Shown here piece by piece: positions 1 to 8,000 of a stretch of DNA of 64,000 nt. The notes below the pieces were generated by a model. The model was not told the DNA's origin. It did no database searches and saw only the letters and a program-made list of their open reading frames with translations. Source of the stretch: Leptospira langatensis (GTDB taxonomy: Bacteria; Spirochaetota; Leptospiria; Leptospirales; Leptospiraceae). The stretch's first letter is position 1, and every line of letters starts with the position of its first letter. The stretch lies in the NCBI RefSeq assembly GCF_004770615.1, contig NZ_RQER01000010.1, positions 310,001 to 374,000 on the forward strand, given 5' to 3'. Both the position numbers and the translations under genes were made by a program.

Positions 1-23
1 CAATTTATGAAAAGGAGAAGGAA

Positions 24-1478
24 ATGAAATATTCAAATTTTATAATGAGATGGATCTATTTCTCTTTTGTATCGCTTTCTTTGGGATGCGGTAACGCTCC
101 GGAGTATATTACTCTTCCTGAAAAGATCGCTCTTTTGGCCCCAGTGCATGTATTTAGCGCACAACAGTTATCCTCTGTTTCGAGCGATGATTATGATCTG
201 AATACATATGGACTCATTACTGCGACTCGCCTGGAATCTTGGAGATCAAACTGGGCTAACAATCGTCCAACTGGGATCTCGGGTAAACTTGTGATCCTGC
301 AGATCAGTAGCGGAAGTTTTTCCGGTTCGTATATCCGGCCGTCTACGGGAGTGAAGGTCTACCAAGCGTCCAGCGCTTCTACGGATTATACCTTCTTTGG
401 GCAGACTAGATTCAACGGGGTTTTGGATACGGAGACAATCGTACCGCAAGGTGCAAATCTGGACAGCTTCTTGAAATTCTTCGGGATCAATCCTGCAAGC
501 GATCTCATCGTTTTAGCGCAAGATACTCCTTCCGATTCGAATCTAATGCTGACGCTGAGGGCCTGGTATACTCTTTATTATTGGGGAATTGATAAGGCCC
601 ATCTTGCAGTCTTGAACGGTTCCGCTTCTGCAAAGATCTCATCGGGAGATCTTATCGGAGGCTCCAGTTTTTCCACACCGAGTTCCCAAGGTGCGGGAAA
701 GATCGGAAGTTTACATAGGGATCATACGATCATCCAAGCAACCTTGGCCGATGTGTTTAACGCAGTGGAAGGGATTACTGAACCCACATTTGAGAACTCC
801 ACTCCTTCTCCGGAGGGAGGAGTATTCTTATTGGATGCAAGAACTCCTGCAGAGTATGACGGATCGGGCACCACTAGTGGACCTTCTAATTATACCTGCG
901 GCAATACCCCGAATTGTTATACTCCGTATGAAGGACATATCAAGGGTGCGAAGAATATTCCTTTTACAAGCTTTGTGGACTCGAACAAGGAATTTCTATC
1001 CAAGTCTAGCCTAGCGGCCTTACTCAGCAGCAACGGATTTACGGAAGGGCAGACTATCATCACATATTGCAGGACGAACGTAAGATCTGCGATCACAGGA
1101 TTCGCTACCTTTGCCATTCTAGGATATCCTACAAGATTCTATGACGGGTCTTGGGTAGAATGGGGAACCTTGGCTTATGATAGTAACTCCAATTGGTCCA
1201 ATCTAAGCGCAAACTCACCTTGGCGTACAGACAAGGGTATAGTCACTAACTCGATCACTTACAATGAGGGGAAGAGCGGATTAACAAATAATAATATAGT
1301 GAATCTTGCCACATACTTTACTCCCGCTCGTAGCTTTGCAAAGGGAACAAACGATATCATAACGGAAGACAAGAAATATCTGACTGACTCCGCTTCTTCT
1401 AGTGGCGGGGGAAGTAGCAGTGGAGGCGGCGGCAATACCGGCGGCGGTGGGGGCGGAGGCAACCCTTGCGGAGGATAA
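24..1478 (+). CDS. Exported tandem-rhodanese lipoprotein with Gly/Ser-rich tail
   Basis: Predicted periplasmic or surface sulfurtransferase lipoprotein of 484 aa. The N-terminus is a signal peptide ending in a spirochaete-type lipobox (SLGC). Residues about 50-200 look like a degenerate rhodanese domain. Residues about 245-395 form a recognisable rhodanese domain with LLDARTPAEY, GHIKGAKNIP and an active-site loop CRTNVRSA whose Cys is residue 349, so the C-terminal half should be the catalytic one, as in two-domain thiosulfate sulfurtransferases. The last ~30 residues are almost only Gly and Ser and end N-P-C-G-G. An AGGAG ribosome site precedes the ATG. The stop overlaps the TTG start of the pentaheme cytochrome gene, so the two are probably co-translated, which suggests sulfur redox work in the periplasm (inference). 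The true sulfur substrate is unknown. Confidence 0.8.
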   Translation: MKYSNFIMRWIYFSFVSLSLGCGNAPEYITLPEKIALLAPVHVFSAQQLSSVSSDDYDLNTYGLITATRLESWRSNWANNRPTGISGKLVILQISSGSFSGSYIRPSTGVKVYQASSASTDYTFFGQTRFNGVLDTETIVPQGANLDSFLKFFGINPASDLIVLAQDTPSDSNLMLTLRAWYTLYYWGIDKAHLAVLNGSASAKISSGDLIGGSSFSTPSSQGAGKIGSLHRDHTIIQATLADVFNAVEGITEPTFENSTPSPEGGVFLLDARTPAEYDGSGTTSGPSNYTCGNTPNCYTPYEGHIKGAKNIPFTSFVDSNKEFLSKSSLAALLSSNGFTEGQTIITYCRTNVRSAITGFATFAILGYPTRFYDGSWVEWGTLAYDSNSNWSNLSANSPWRTDKGIVTNSITYNEGKSGLTNNNIVNLATYFTPARSFAKGTNDIITEDKKYLTDSASSSGGGSSSGGGGNTGGGGGGGNPCGG

Positions 1479-2650
1479 TTCTTCTCTTTGGGACCGCGTT
1501 TTTCGCGGTCCTCTTCTTTCTGATCGCATGCAAGAAAGAGGATTTTTACCAACGGCATTGGGTATTCCCCCTCGAATCCCAAGGCTCGCTCACACAGGAA
1601 CCTGACCCCGCAAACTGCGGGACCTGCCATCCTCGGCAATACGGTTCTTGGAAGGCGACTCTTCATTCCCGGGCCTTAGGCCCGGGTTTTCTTTGGCAAT
1701 TACCGAAACTAGGAAAACATTCTTCAGAGAATTGTTTCAACTGCCATGCTTCTAATCCGGAAGTTAAAGTGGCTTGGTATAAGCGCTTGGGCTGGGAGAA
1801 GGTGGGCGCATCGGTCTGGGAGACCGGGATAAAGGAACAAGGAGTACAATGCTTTAGTTGTCATTTCCGAAAAGGGAAGGTATATGGACCTCCGAGAAGA
1901 GAAGGTGCTAATTCTATATTCCAAAATTCGAATGCACCTCACGGAGGATTCAGCGCTCAAAAAGAATTCGAGGAATCTACATTTTGTAAGGCTTGCCATC
2001 AATCTCCGGAAACAGGGCGAAGGATCAACGGAAAGCTCCTGATGGACGTATATGGACAATGGAAGTCTTCGGAGTTCTCAGGCCAAAAGACACAATGCCA
2101 GAACTGTCATATGCCGGACAGAGATCATGAATGGAAGGGGATCTCCGATCCGGAAATGGTAAGAAAAGGGATTCAGGCCTCCTTGGATTTCTTTCCAAAG
2201 GGAGAAGGAGCCGAATTCATTGCGACCCTAAAGAATCTTGGAGTAGGACATTCCTTTCCCACGTATTCGGTCCCGAAGGTATACTTGGAAATAAATGCCA
2301 GAGATAGAAACGGAGTCTCCCTGAAACGGAATCATTCCGTGATCGGTTGGATGTTGGATCTGGAATTGCAGAACGAGATCTTCGATACAAGACTTTCTCC
2401 CGGGAGTTCTACAGCTCTTCGGGTGCATCTTTCTAAAGAGGAATTTGAGCAGATCAAAGACGTTCAATTTATAGTAAGAGTAGATCCGAAAGAATATTAT
2501 AAAAGAATGTTCGAGGATAATTGGAAAGCTAGAGACAATTTTAGGAAGGAGGCAAAGTCATGGGTGCTTCCTTATTTACAGAAGGCTTTGCAAGAGGTAA
2601 ATTCCGCTGAGTATGAGCTTTTACATTTAGAATGGAGACCTGGATCCTAG
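1466..2650 (+). CDS. Pentaheme c-type cytochrome lipoprotein (cytochrome c554-like)
   Basis: 394-aa exported multiheme cytochrome. The N-terminus is a hydrophobic signal ending FFLIAC, so it is probably a lipoprotein. Five CxxCH heme motifs are visible in order: CGTCH, CFNCH, CFSCH, CKACH and CQNCH, all in the first ~215 residues. The C-terminal ~170 residues lack heme motifs and look like a beta-rich domain, as in other 'cytochrome c family' proteins of the c554 type. The start is TTG at 1466, inside the last codons of the rhodanese gene; no ATG serves the signal peptide. The overlap argues for translational coupling. A role in electron transfer with the rhodanese partner, or as a small-molecule reductase, is inference. 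Confidence 0.8.
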   Translation: MRRIILLFGTAFFAVLFFLIACKKEDFYQRHWVFPLESQGSLTQEPDPANCGTCHPRQYGSWKATLHSRALGPGFLWQLPKLGKHSSENCFNCHASNPEVKVAWYKRLGWEKVGASVWETGIKEQGVQCFSCHFRKGKVYGPPRREGANSIFQNSNAPHGGFSAQKEFEESTFCKACHQSPETGRRINGKLLMDVYGQWKSSEFSGQKTQCQNCHMPDRDHEWKGISDPEMVRKGIQASLDFFPKGEGAEFIATLKNLGVGHSFPTYSVPKVYLEINARDRNGVSLKRNHSVIGWMLDLELQNEIFDTRLSPGSSTALRVHLSKEEFEQIKDVQFIVRVDPKEYYKRMFEDNWKARDNFRKEAKSWVLPYLQKALQEVNSAEYELLHLEWRPGS

Positions 2651-2767
2651 TGAGGCAATCGGGGGAATATGGAGTCGATTCTCGATTGACAAACCAGTAC
2701 GAGTCGTTTGGCAAAAATACGGTTTTAATTTTCTTGTAAAAATCGAGTCGATCTTTAAAGTTTCTGC

Positions 2768-2869
2768 ATGAAGTTCTTTGTAGATGCTCAGCTTCCTTTT
2801 CGTGTAACTCGGCTATCCAAGGAAGAAAATTTGGAAGTGCTGCATGTGGAGGAACTTCCTCAACCATGA
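2768..2869 (+). pseudogene. Truncated DUF5615 (PIN-like toxin) remnant
   Basis: A 33-codon ORF beginning MKFFVDAQLP and continuing to LEVLHVEELPQP before a TGA. This matches the start of DUF5615 proteins (PIN-like, VapC-type toxins), which typically open with M-K/R-F-L-x-D-A-Q-L-P-P and carry a H-V-x-D/E-L strand about 25 residues later. The usual family length is near 110 aa, so about two thirds, including the second acidic cluster, is missing. It ends in an ATGA overlap with the following gene at 2866. It may be a decayed toxin now serving as a leader ORF; the match is by eye only. Confidence 0.5.
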
Positions 2870-3615
2870 GCTCCATTTCCCGCGAACCAGAGTTTCCCAA
2901 GCTCATTCTTGCTTATAGAGAAGCCTTAAAAAGAAGATATTCGATCGAAAGTATTTCCAAGTATCCTAGGTTCACTTCCATTCCAAAGGAAAGAGTAGAC
3001 CTGCTCGTGAAATATTTCTTAGAGCTCTTGTATCCGGAATGGCAAGGAAGGCAAAAGTTAAACGGTGCTTTTGAATCCTTGGCCGGATTCGTACATTCTC
3101 CGTCCAAGGTATTCGGTCTCTTGGGTTCCTTGAGTTCCGCGCTTTTCAAATTGGGAAGGCATTTGCGATCCGCCTTCCAAGCGGGTTTTGCTGCGTTGCA
3201 TTCGTATGTAACCGCGCAACGTTTCGAAGAGATCATGTTTATTGCATCTAGGAGTTTATTAAGCGAAGGAAAGGATCTGCAGGATCCGAATGTTTTTTCT
3301 AAGGTGCTCGCTTCCGTTCCCAAAAAGGATGCGGATCAATTCAGAGACGATATCGTAAGACTATTCCGAACCCTTTCCGATCGAGAACTCTTGAATAAGA
3401 TCAAACAACTCATGGAGTCAGTGGTCCAGACCATGAGATCGAAACCGAAAACATATACGGAACAAGAAGTAGAAGGGATCCTATTAGGAGTAGGAATTCT
3501 TACAAAGGGAGAAGAGCTATTCCAAGGAATGAGCAGAGAAGAAATGGATCTTGTTTTGGAAGCGATCGATAAAATAGAAAAGGATGCGTTTGAAGAGGCG
3601 CTTAAGTCAGTTTAA
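2866..3615 (+). CDS. Conserved hypothetical protein, mostly helical
   Basis: 249-aa protein that I do not recognise. It has no signal peptide and no clear membrane segment. It looks helical, with an amphipathic Ala/Phe-rich stretch around residues 85-125 and a charged C-terminal half (SREEMDLVLEAIDKIEKDAFEEAL). Coding character is clear over the whole length. The ATG lies in an ATGA overlap with the DUF5615-like remnant upstream, so its translation may depend on that ORF. The next feature is a tRNA on the opposite strand. Function unknown. Confidence 0.65.
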   Translation: MSSISREPEFPKLILAYREALKRRYSIESISKYPRFTSIPKERVDLLVKYFLELLYPEWQGRQKLNGAFESLAGFVHSPSKVFGLLGSLSSALFKLGRHLRSAFQAGFAALHSYVTAQRFEEIMFIASRSLLSEGKDLQDPNVFSKVLASVPKKDADQFRDDIVRLFRTLSDRELLNKIKQLMESVVQTMRSKPKTYTEQEVEGILLGVGILTKGEELFQGMSREEMDLVLEAIDKIEKDAFEEALKSV

Positions 3616-3632
3616 GGAGGGAATAAAACCCA

Positions 3633-3716
3633 TGCCGACGGTCGGAGTCGAACCGACACGAGGTTGCCCTCGCTGGATTTTGAATCCAGTGCGTCTACCA
3701 ATTCCACCACATCGGC
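3633..3716 (-). tRNA. tRNA-Leu (anticodon CAA)
   Basis: Reading the minus strand gives a full cloverleaf of 84 nt: a 7-bp acceptor stem (GCCGATG with CGTCGGC, one G-T pair), a D-arm with GAATTGGTAGACGC, an anticodon stem CTGGA/TCCAG with loop TTCAAAA giving anticodon CAA, a long class II variable arm (CGAGGGCAACCTCG) and a T-arm GTCGG-TTCGACT-CCGAC. The discriminator base is A. CCA is not encoded. The long variable arm and the D-loop sequence fit leucine. Confidence 0.95.
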
Positions 3717-3742
3717 GGGTTTTGTAGTATTCCGTTATTGGA

Positions 3743-4171
3743 TCAGGAATCGAGCTCGATGTATTTGCCCTTTCCGCGGGCTACTATCTTGCCGATCTCA
3801 TTTTCGATCTCAGCGCGGTTCTCGATCACTTTCTTATTCTTCTTTACGAACCAACCGCGAAGATGCAATGGTTGATTGACTTGCGCAGGTTGTAGAAAGC
3901 GAATCGTTAATTCGCCTGTAGTCGTCTTAAAATTCATCGCTTCGTTGATTTTGGCCATGATTTCGTCCAAAATGGTAGCGATGATCCCAGGATGGATAAC
4001 ATCCGGAGACCCTTGGAATTTCTCAGGTACCGTGTAGTCACCATAAGCGGTCTTTGTATCTTCGTCAAAGGTGATCTTTAACTGCAGACCGTCCGGATTA
4101 TCAGGACTAGACCCGAAACTCAGGTTTTCCCGAACCGTTGATTTCATATATGTCAAGTTATTACTTAACAT
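3743..4171 (-). CDS. PaaI-like hotdog-fold thioesterase
   Basis: 142-aa protein of the hotdog thioesterase superfamily. The segment [16 protein letters not shown] matches the central helix of PaaI-type enzymes, where HGG is followed by an acidic residue from the catalytic helix; here the first motif reads HPG. Strands following it ([25 protein letters not shown]) complete the typical fold. It probably hydrolyses an acyl-CoA in the cytoplasm; the substrate cannot be told. ATG at 4171 is used here, but a second ATG at 4147 would remove eight residues with no effect on the fold. It is a single gene running towards the tRNA. Confidence 0.75.
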   Translation of the reverse strand: MLSNNLTYMKSTVRENLSFGSSPDNPDGLQLKITFDEDTKTAYGDYTVPEKFQGSPDVIHPGIIATILDEIMAKINEAMNFKTTTGELTIRFLQPAQVNQPLHLRGWFVKKNKKVIENRAEIENEIGKIVARGKGKYIELDS

Positions 4172-4256
4172 TCATGGTGTCAATCCTAAAATCGTAAAGG
4201 ACTTTGTTTAAGAACGATGCGTTACTCTGTCGAAAATAATAGGTAAGAACCTTTTC

Positions 4257-6254
4257 ATGACGGCTCTTCTCTTATTACTAGGATTGCTTTCGGCCGGGGC
4301 CGGAGCGTACACTCTATTTCGAGATCCAAACAGATCGCAGGCACCTTCTGTGCCAGCACCTGGAAGTGGGTCTTCCGGAAAAGGAGGAGGCGCGTCCGGT
4401 GGTGGAAGTTCTGCGCCCGAGGCAGATCGAGGTAAACTTGTAAACGTAGGGGAACCGGATCAGGGTGGGGGAGCGCAAGCACCGTCCAAAGGAGGAGCTC
4501 CTTCTTCTGCTCCAACTTCTCCGCAAGCGCCTCAGACCGGCGGACAGGAATGGAGCCCACCTTCTCCAGGAGAAGGTAAACCCGATTATCCCGGATTAAA
4601 GAAGAAGGAGAAGCTACAGCTTCCTCATAGCACCGACGATATCATTCGGAATAATTCCAGATACGCTCATCATAGAAGACCTCTTCTTCATTCGGAAGCG
4701 TTAGTAGATAAGGAAAATTTCCTTGGTGCGTTGGAGATCCTAAAGAGGACTAACGCTAGAATTCCGGATCAGGAAATCAATGGGAAGATAGATGATAATA
4801 TCCAGGCAATCGAAGATCATCTAACGTCTCCTCCTCAAGAAGAAACGTATTCTCCTGACGATCCGAATTATTCAGGCGCTCCGATCCCGATGGGAGATCT
4901 GGTCCGTGCCATCAAGGATATTAGCCAAGCCTTGGGGAATAGTCTTTCTCAAGGATTCCAAAATCCGGTACAGATCCAAGCTCCACCCGGAACAGAAGCT
5001 CCTCGTCTTCCTGCGGAATTGCCGCCCGGTCCTGTTTCCTATCAGATCGTTTCTTATGCGCCTTCTTCCGGGCCTATCCCTCCGCCACCTCCGGGAGCGC
5101 CTATTTCTTATAGTGCAGGAGTTCCTTCTCCCCCAGGAGGATTCCCACCTGGGTCAGGAGGACCTTCTCCAGGCGGTGGACCAGGCCCCGTAGGTCCGGA
5201 AGATTTTGCTCCTCCGGAACCTTCTTCTAAACCTTCTACTCCGGATCATCTGGATCCGAATGAGATGGATCTTCCGGAAGATACTTTCTTCACGGATGAA
5301 TGGGATAAGTTTAAAGATCTTCCTCTAGTCGATAGAAGGACCGGCGAGGATCGTCGTTCCGGTGATGAGAGAAGGGGAGGCGATGGAGCTCGTAAGGATA
5401 GAAGAGGCGAGCAAGATAGAAGGAAAGAAGATCTTTTTAAAGAAAGAGACGATTATCTCAAGCAAAAAGCGGAAGAGAAGCAACAAGAAAGAGAGAGACA
5501 GGCGCAAGAAGAGCCTCTTCCTCAAGATTGGCCAAGACCTGAATATCCTCTTTCCGATCAGATGCCAGGTTATGCTCCTGCAGTCTTGCCCGAGATCGAT
5601 CTTGTTCCGATCCGTCTTCCCGATCCGGAAGATAAGGTTCTTAGAGAACCTGCGGATACTGCTCCTTCTACCGTTCCTTCCGGAGAAGGTTCTGCTCCAG
5701 GCCCAATAGATCTTCCTAAGATAGATTTACCGGATCCTGTGGATGAGAATAAGCAGGAAGAATATACTCCTGAGATCCCTCCTCTTTCTCCGCAGCCAGG
5801 AGCTCCTACAAGTTCTCCTACTCAATCCGTTTCGGATGAGCCTCCTGAGATCGAAGTCTTGGACGGTGGCCTCGAGCCGCTTGACCAGGATCGTCCCGAA
5901 TCGGGAGGAAGCGATAAGGACGACGAACCGAAGATGATCCACGGTATTCTGGAGCTAAAACCTCCGGAAGTGGACGACGCGCCGTTCTTGACTTTGACGT
6001 ACGACTTCGGCAAGATCCCGCATTCTTTCAAGCTCTCCAAAAATTACAGTATTATGGAATACTCATATTACAAGTATAAGCCTATGCTGATCAAGGCCCA
6101 GGAGTTTGCTCGTAGAAAGATGTTGAAGAACGCTTTGAACTACTATAGGGTGATCAAATCCCAAAACATCCCTCCGGAACTCAGAAAGATGATCAATCGG
6201 AATATCAAGGACATCACCGAGTTCATGGAGAAATATCTGATGGCGAAGGGCTGA
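4257..6254 (+). CDS. Large exported Pro/Gly-rich protein with conserved C-terminal domain
   Basis: 665-aa protein of unknown function. Residues 1-20 form a single hydrophobic segment (signal or anchor). Residues ~25-105 are low-complexity Gly/Ser/Pro/Ala, ~235-325 are very Pro/Gly-rich, and ~365-400 hold a run of RRTGEDRR, RSGDERR and KDRRGEQDRR repeats that are strongly basic, followed by a charged segment. The last ~100 residues are compact and look folded (FLTLTYDFGKIPHSFKLSKNYSI, then helices ending ITEFMEKYLMAKG), possibly one TPR-like pair of helices. The layout suggests an anchored protein with a long flexible spacer across the periplasm. That is inference; I cannot name a family. Confidence 0.75.
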   Translation: MTALLLLLGLLSAGAGAYTLFRDPNRSQAPSVPAPGSGSSGKGGGASGGGSSAPEADRGKLVNVGEPDQGGGAQAPSKGGAPSSAPTSPQAPQTGGQEWSPPSPGEGKPDYPGLKKKEKLQLPHSTDDIIRNNSRYAHHRRPLLHSEALVDKENFLGALEILKRTNARIPDQEINGKIDDNIQAIEDHLTSPPQEETYSPDDPNYSGAPIPMGDLVRAIKDISQALGNSLSQGFQNPVQIQAPPGTEAPRLPAELPPGPVSYQIVSYAPSSGPIPPPPPGAPISYSAGVPSPPGGFPPGSGGPSPGGGPGPVGPEDFAPPEPSSKPSTPDHLDPNEMDLPEDTFFTDEWDKFKDLPLVDRRTGEDRRSGDERRGGDGARKDRRGEQDRRKEDLFKERDDYLKQKAEEKQQERERQAQEEPLPQDWPRPEYPLSDQMPGYAPAVLPEIDLVPIRLPDPEDKVLREPADTAPSTVPSGEGSAPGPIDLPKIDLPDPVDENKQEEYTPEIPPLSPQPGAPTSSPTQSVSDEPPEIEVLDGGLEPLDQDRPESGGSDKDDEPKMIHGILELKPPEVDDAPFLTLTYDFGKIPHSFKLSKNYSIMEYSYYKYKPMLIKAQEFARRKMLKNALNYYRVIKSQNIPPELRKMINRNIKDITEFMEKYLMAKG

Positions 6255-6258
6255 GGGC

Positions 6259-6277
6259 GGCCCCCAGTGGGAGGGCC
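6259..6277 (+). terminator. GC-rich hairpin after the Pro-rich protein gene
   Basis: GGCCC at 6259-6263 pairs with GGGCC at 6273-6277 just after the stop at 6254. A second inverted repeat, ATCAAATT / AATTTGAT (6300-6307 and 6320-6327), follows. Neither has a classic T-run. The pair may stop transcription between this gene and the leftward lipoprotein genes. Confidence 0.35.
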
Positions 6278-6346
6278 CTACGTCCCTATATCTGAAAAAA
6301 TCAAATTCCGCAAGCGCTTAATTTGATGAGGAAATTCATGTGGGAA

Positions 6347-6667
6347 CTATTCAATCACCGTCGCGTTCACTGTGCTGCAAAGAAAAGTTCCGATCAATCC
6401 GTGGTACCAATCTTGCTCGAGAGTGATCTTTGCTACGTATTTATCCATCGTCTTTAGTTGTATGGATCTCATTGCGTAATACAGTGTTGTATTCGATGAA
6501 GTCGGAATAAAATCCAATAGATGATAGCCGCAGCTACTCTCGGAAATCACCACTTCCTTACCGTTCGCCGGTTTTTCCGTTTTGGTGTTTGGCAGCGTAA
6601 GTGAGATCGGCCCGGAACTGCATTGAGCAAGGAACAAAGCAATAAATATCGAATATACTTTTTTCAT
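6347..6667 (-). CDS. Small lipoprotein, paralogue of the upstream gene
   Basis: 106-aa predicted lipoprotein starting MKKVYSIFIALFLAQCSSG, a good signal peptide with Cys at the lipobox. A longer reading to 6697 would put ten residues before the signal peptide and is unlikely. Start and upstream stop form an ATGA overlap, so translation is coupled. It shares with its neighbour the pattern S/A-C-G, then LDFIP, a helix, and a last strand x-x-W-Y-x-x-LIG-x-x-x-C. The two conserved Cys could form a disulfide. Function unknown; it is one of a tandem pair born by duplication. Confidence 0.7.
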   Translation of the reverse strand: MKKVYSIFIALFLAQCSSGPISLTLPNTKTEKPANGKEVVISESSCGYHLLDFIPTSSNTTLYYAMRSIQLKTMDKYVAKITLEQDWYHGLIGTFLCSTVNATVIE

Positions 6668-7029
6668 CTCACTACATCTCCCGTTATGATCACGCATCTA
6701 GTGTGGCCTATAAGCCAATAATACCAGGTTTCTTCTACAGTGACGTTCTTGATCCCTTTTGCACCTGGGACACTTAAGATAGCATTCTGTAACGCTCTTT
6801 CCATTCTGCTATTGAACCGGATCGGAATGAAGTCTAGGATCATGGCTCCCGGAATGGAGATGATCTTGGAACCGCAGGCTTCTCCACTAGCTCGAGTGAT
6901 AACCTCCCTATCGGCATTATTTTCATGCATTAACATGACTTCGCCAGAATGACAGGCGATCAATGGGAGCGTAACGAGTAAAAATAAGAATCGAGGGATC
7001 CAATTCTTAATACTTTTATAATATATCAT
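6664..7029 (-). CDS. Small lipoprotein, first gene of a paralogous pair
   Basis: Predicted lipoprotein of about 121 aa with signal MIYYKSIKNWIPRFLFLLVT followed by LPLIAC. An ATG at 7068 would add 13 residues; neither start has a good ribosome site, and the shorter one gives a normal n-region. The mature part shares EACG, MILDFIPIRF, VTVEETWYYWLIGHTRC with the downstream gene, which it overlaps by ATGA. Family not recognised. It runs divergently from ahpC across a 200-bp spacer. Confidence 0.65.
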   Translation of the reverse strand: MIYYKSIKNWIPRFLFLLVTLPLIACHSGEVMLMHENNADREVITRASGEACGSKIISIPGAMILDFIPIRFNSRMERALQNAILSVPGAKGIKNVTVEETWYYWLIGHTRCVIITGDVVR

Positions 7030-7208
7030 TACGGGGACATTTTTATAGATAGGGAATTTAGCAAGCATTCTGTTTTGAGCGCACCTCAGCGCTAAAATAT
7101 AGGGCTTTGGGAGAAGAAAGCGGCCTGAAAAATTGGCAGATCTCGCTGATTTAAGAAAATTCCCCGCTTTCTAAAAAAGAAAAACTGCTTCCCTTCCGGG
7201 ATGTCTAA

Positions 7209-7227
7209 ATTTAGAATGATTCTAAAT
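7209..7227. promoter_or_regulatory. PerR/Fur-type operator upstream of ahpC
   Basis: ATTTAGAATGATTCTAAAT is a perfect 9-1-9 palindrome ending 14 bp before the ahpC ATG and just before its ribosome site. Its length, A/T richness and central ATTCTAA-like half sites fit Fur-superfamily boxes, and peroxide-responsive PerR is the expected regulator of a peroxiredoxin. It overlaps TAGAAT (7212-7217), a possible -10 element, so binding would block the promoter. The regulator itself is not in the window. Confidence 0.65.
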
Positions 7228-7241
7228 AGGAGATTATCTCA

Positions 7242-7823
7242 ATGCCTCAAGTTACTTCACTCGCGCCGGACTTTAAAGCGGAAGCCGTGATCGGCCAGCA
7301 AATCAAGGAAATCAAACTTTCCGATTATAAGGGAAAGTGGGTTGTTCTCTTCTTCTGGCCATTGGATTTTACTTTTGTTTGTCCGACGGAAATTATCGAA
7401 TACGATGCGAAACTAGACGAATTCAAGAAACTAGGAGCGGAAGTTCTGGGAGTTTCTGTGGATAGCGCATTCACTCACCTTGCTTGGAAAAACACTCCTC
7501 GTAAACAAGGCGGTTTGGGAGACATCAAGTATCCGTTGATTGCGGACATAACCAAATCCATCGCAAGAGATTACGGTGTTCTTACTGAAGGCGGAGTCGC
7601 TCTTCGTGGAACCTTCGTGATCGATCCTGCAGGTGTGATCCGTCAATCCACCATCAATGATCTTCCTGTAGGAAGAAATATCGATGAAGCGATCCGTTTG
7701 GTGAAAGCTTTCCAATACGTGGAAAAACACGGCGAAGTTTGCCCTGCAAACTGGGACGAAGGAAAGAAAACCATGAAAGCGGACCCAGAAAAGTCCAAAG
7801 AATACTTCTCTGCGGTAAACTGA
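7242..7823 (+). CDS. ahpC: Typical 2-Cys peroxiredoxin (AhpC/Prx1 type)
   Basis: 193-aa cytoplasmic peroxiredoxin that reduces H2O2 and organic peroxides. The peroxidatic Cys is C47 in FTFVCPTE and the resolving Cys is C167 in EVCPANW; length and spacing are normal for typical 2-Cys enzymes. A GGAG site lies before the ATG. No ahpF-like reductase is nearby, so reduction probably comes from thioredoxin encoded elsewhere. The palindrome at 7209-7227 points to peroxide control. A hairpin separates it from sufB, which lies downstream on the same strand. Confidence 0.95.
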   Translation: MPQVTSLAPDFKAEAVIGQQIKEIKLSDYKGKWVVLFFWPLDFTFVCPTEIIEYDAKLDEFKKLGAEVLGVSVDSAFTHLAWKNTPRKQGGLGDIKYPLIADITKSIARDYGVLTEGGVALRGTFVIDPAGVIRQSTINDLPVGRNIDEAIRLVKAFQYVEKHGEVCPANWDEGKKTMKADPEKSKEYFSAVN

Positions 7824-7833
7824 TCCTATCTCT

Positions 7834-7861
7834 AAGAATCCGGTCCTTGGGCCGGATTCTT
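7834..7861 (+). terminator. Terminator-like hairpin between ahpC and sufB
   Basis: AAGAATCCGG (7834-7843) and CCGGATTCTT (7852-7861) form a perfect 10-bp stem with an 8-nt loop, 11 bp after the ahpC stop, followed by a pyrimidine-rich run with several T. It probably ends or attenuates the ahpC transcript. Confidence 0.6.
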
Positions 7862-8000
7862 CTCTCTTCTCCTTCCCGAATTTGTCCTGGTCCAAGAGAC
7901 CTTCGTTCTAAAATCTGGTTATTGTACTGTATCTATCCATTCCTCGGACGGAAAAGGTTGCAATCCTTCGGGTTGAAGTCTAAGATATAGGGGAATTCTC

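Noticed and set aside
1259..1666. 135-aa Pro-rich open frame on the minus strand
   Set aside because: Its poly-Pro run is the reverse of the Gly-rich tail of the rhodanese gene.
3664..3879. 71-aa open frame on the plus strand
   Set aside because: It overlaps tRNA-Leu and the thioesterase gene.
7958..7986. Promoter-like TTGCAA-17-TAAGAT before sufB
   Set aside because: It would start RNA only a few bases before the ATG, leaving no room for the ribosome site; support is too weak.
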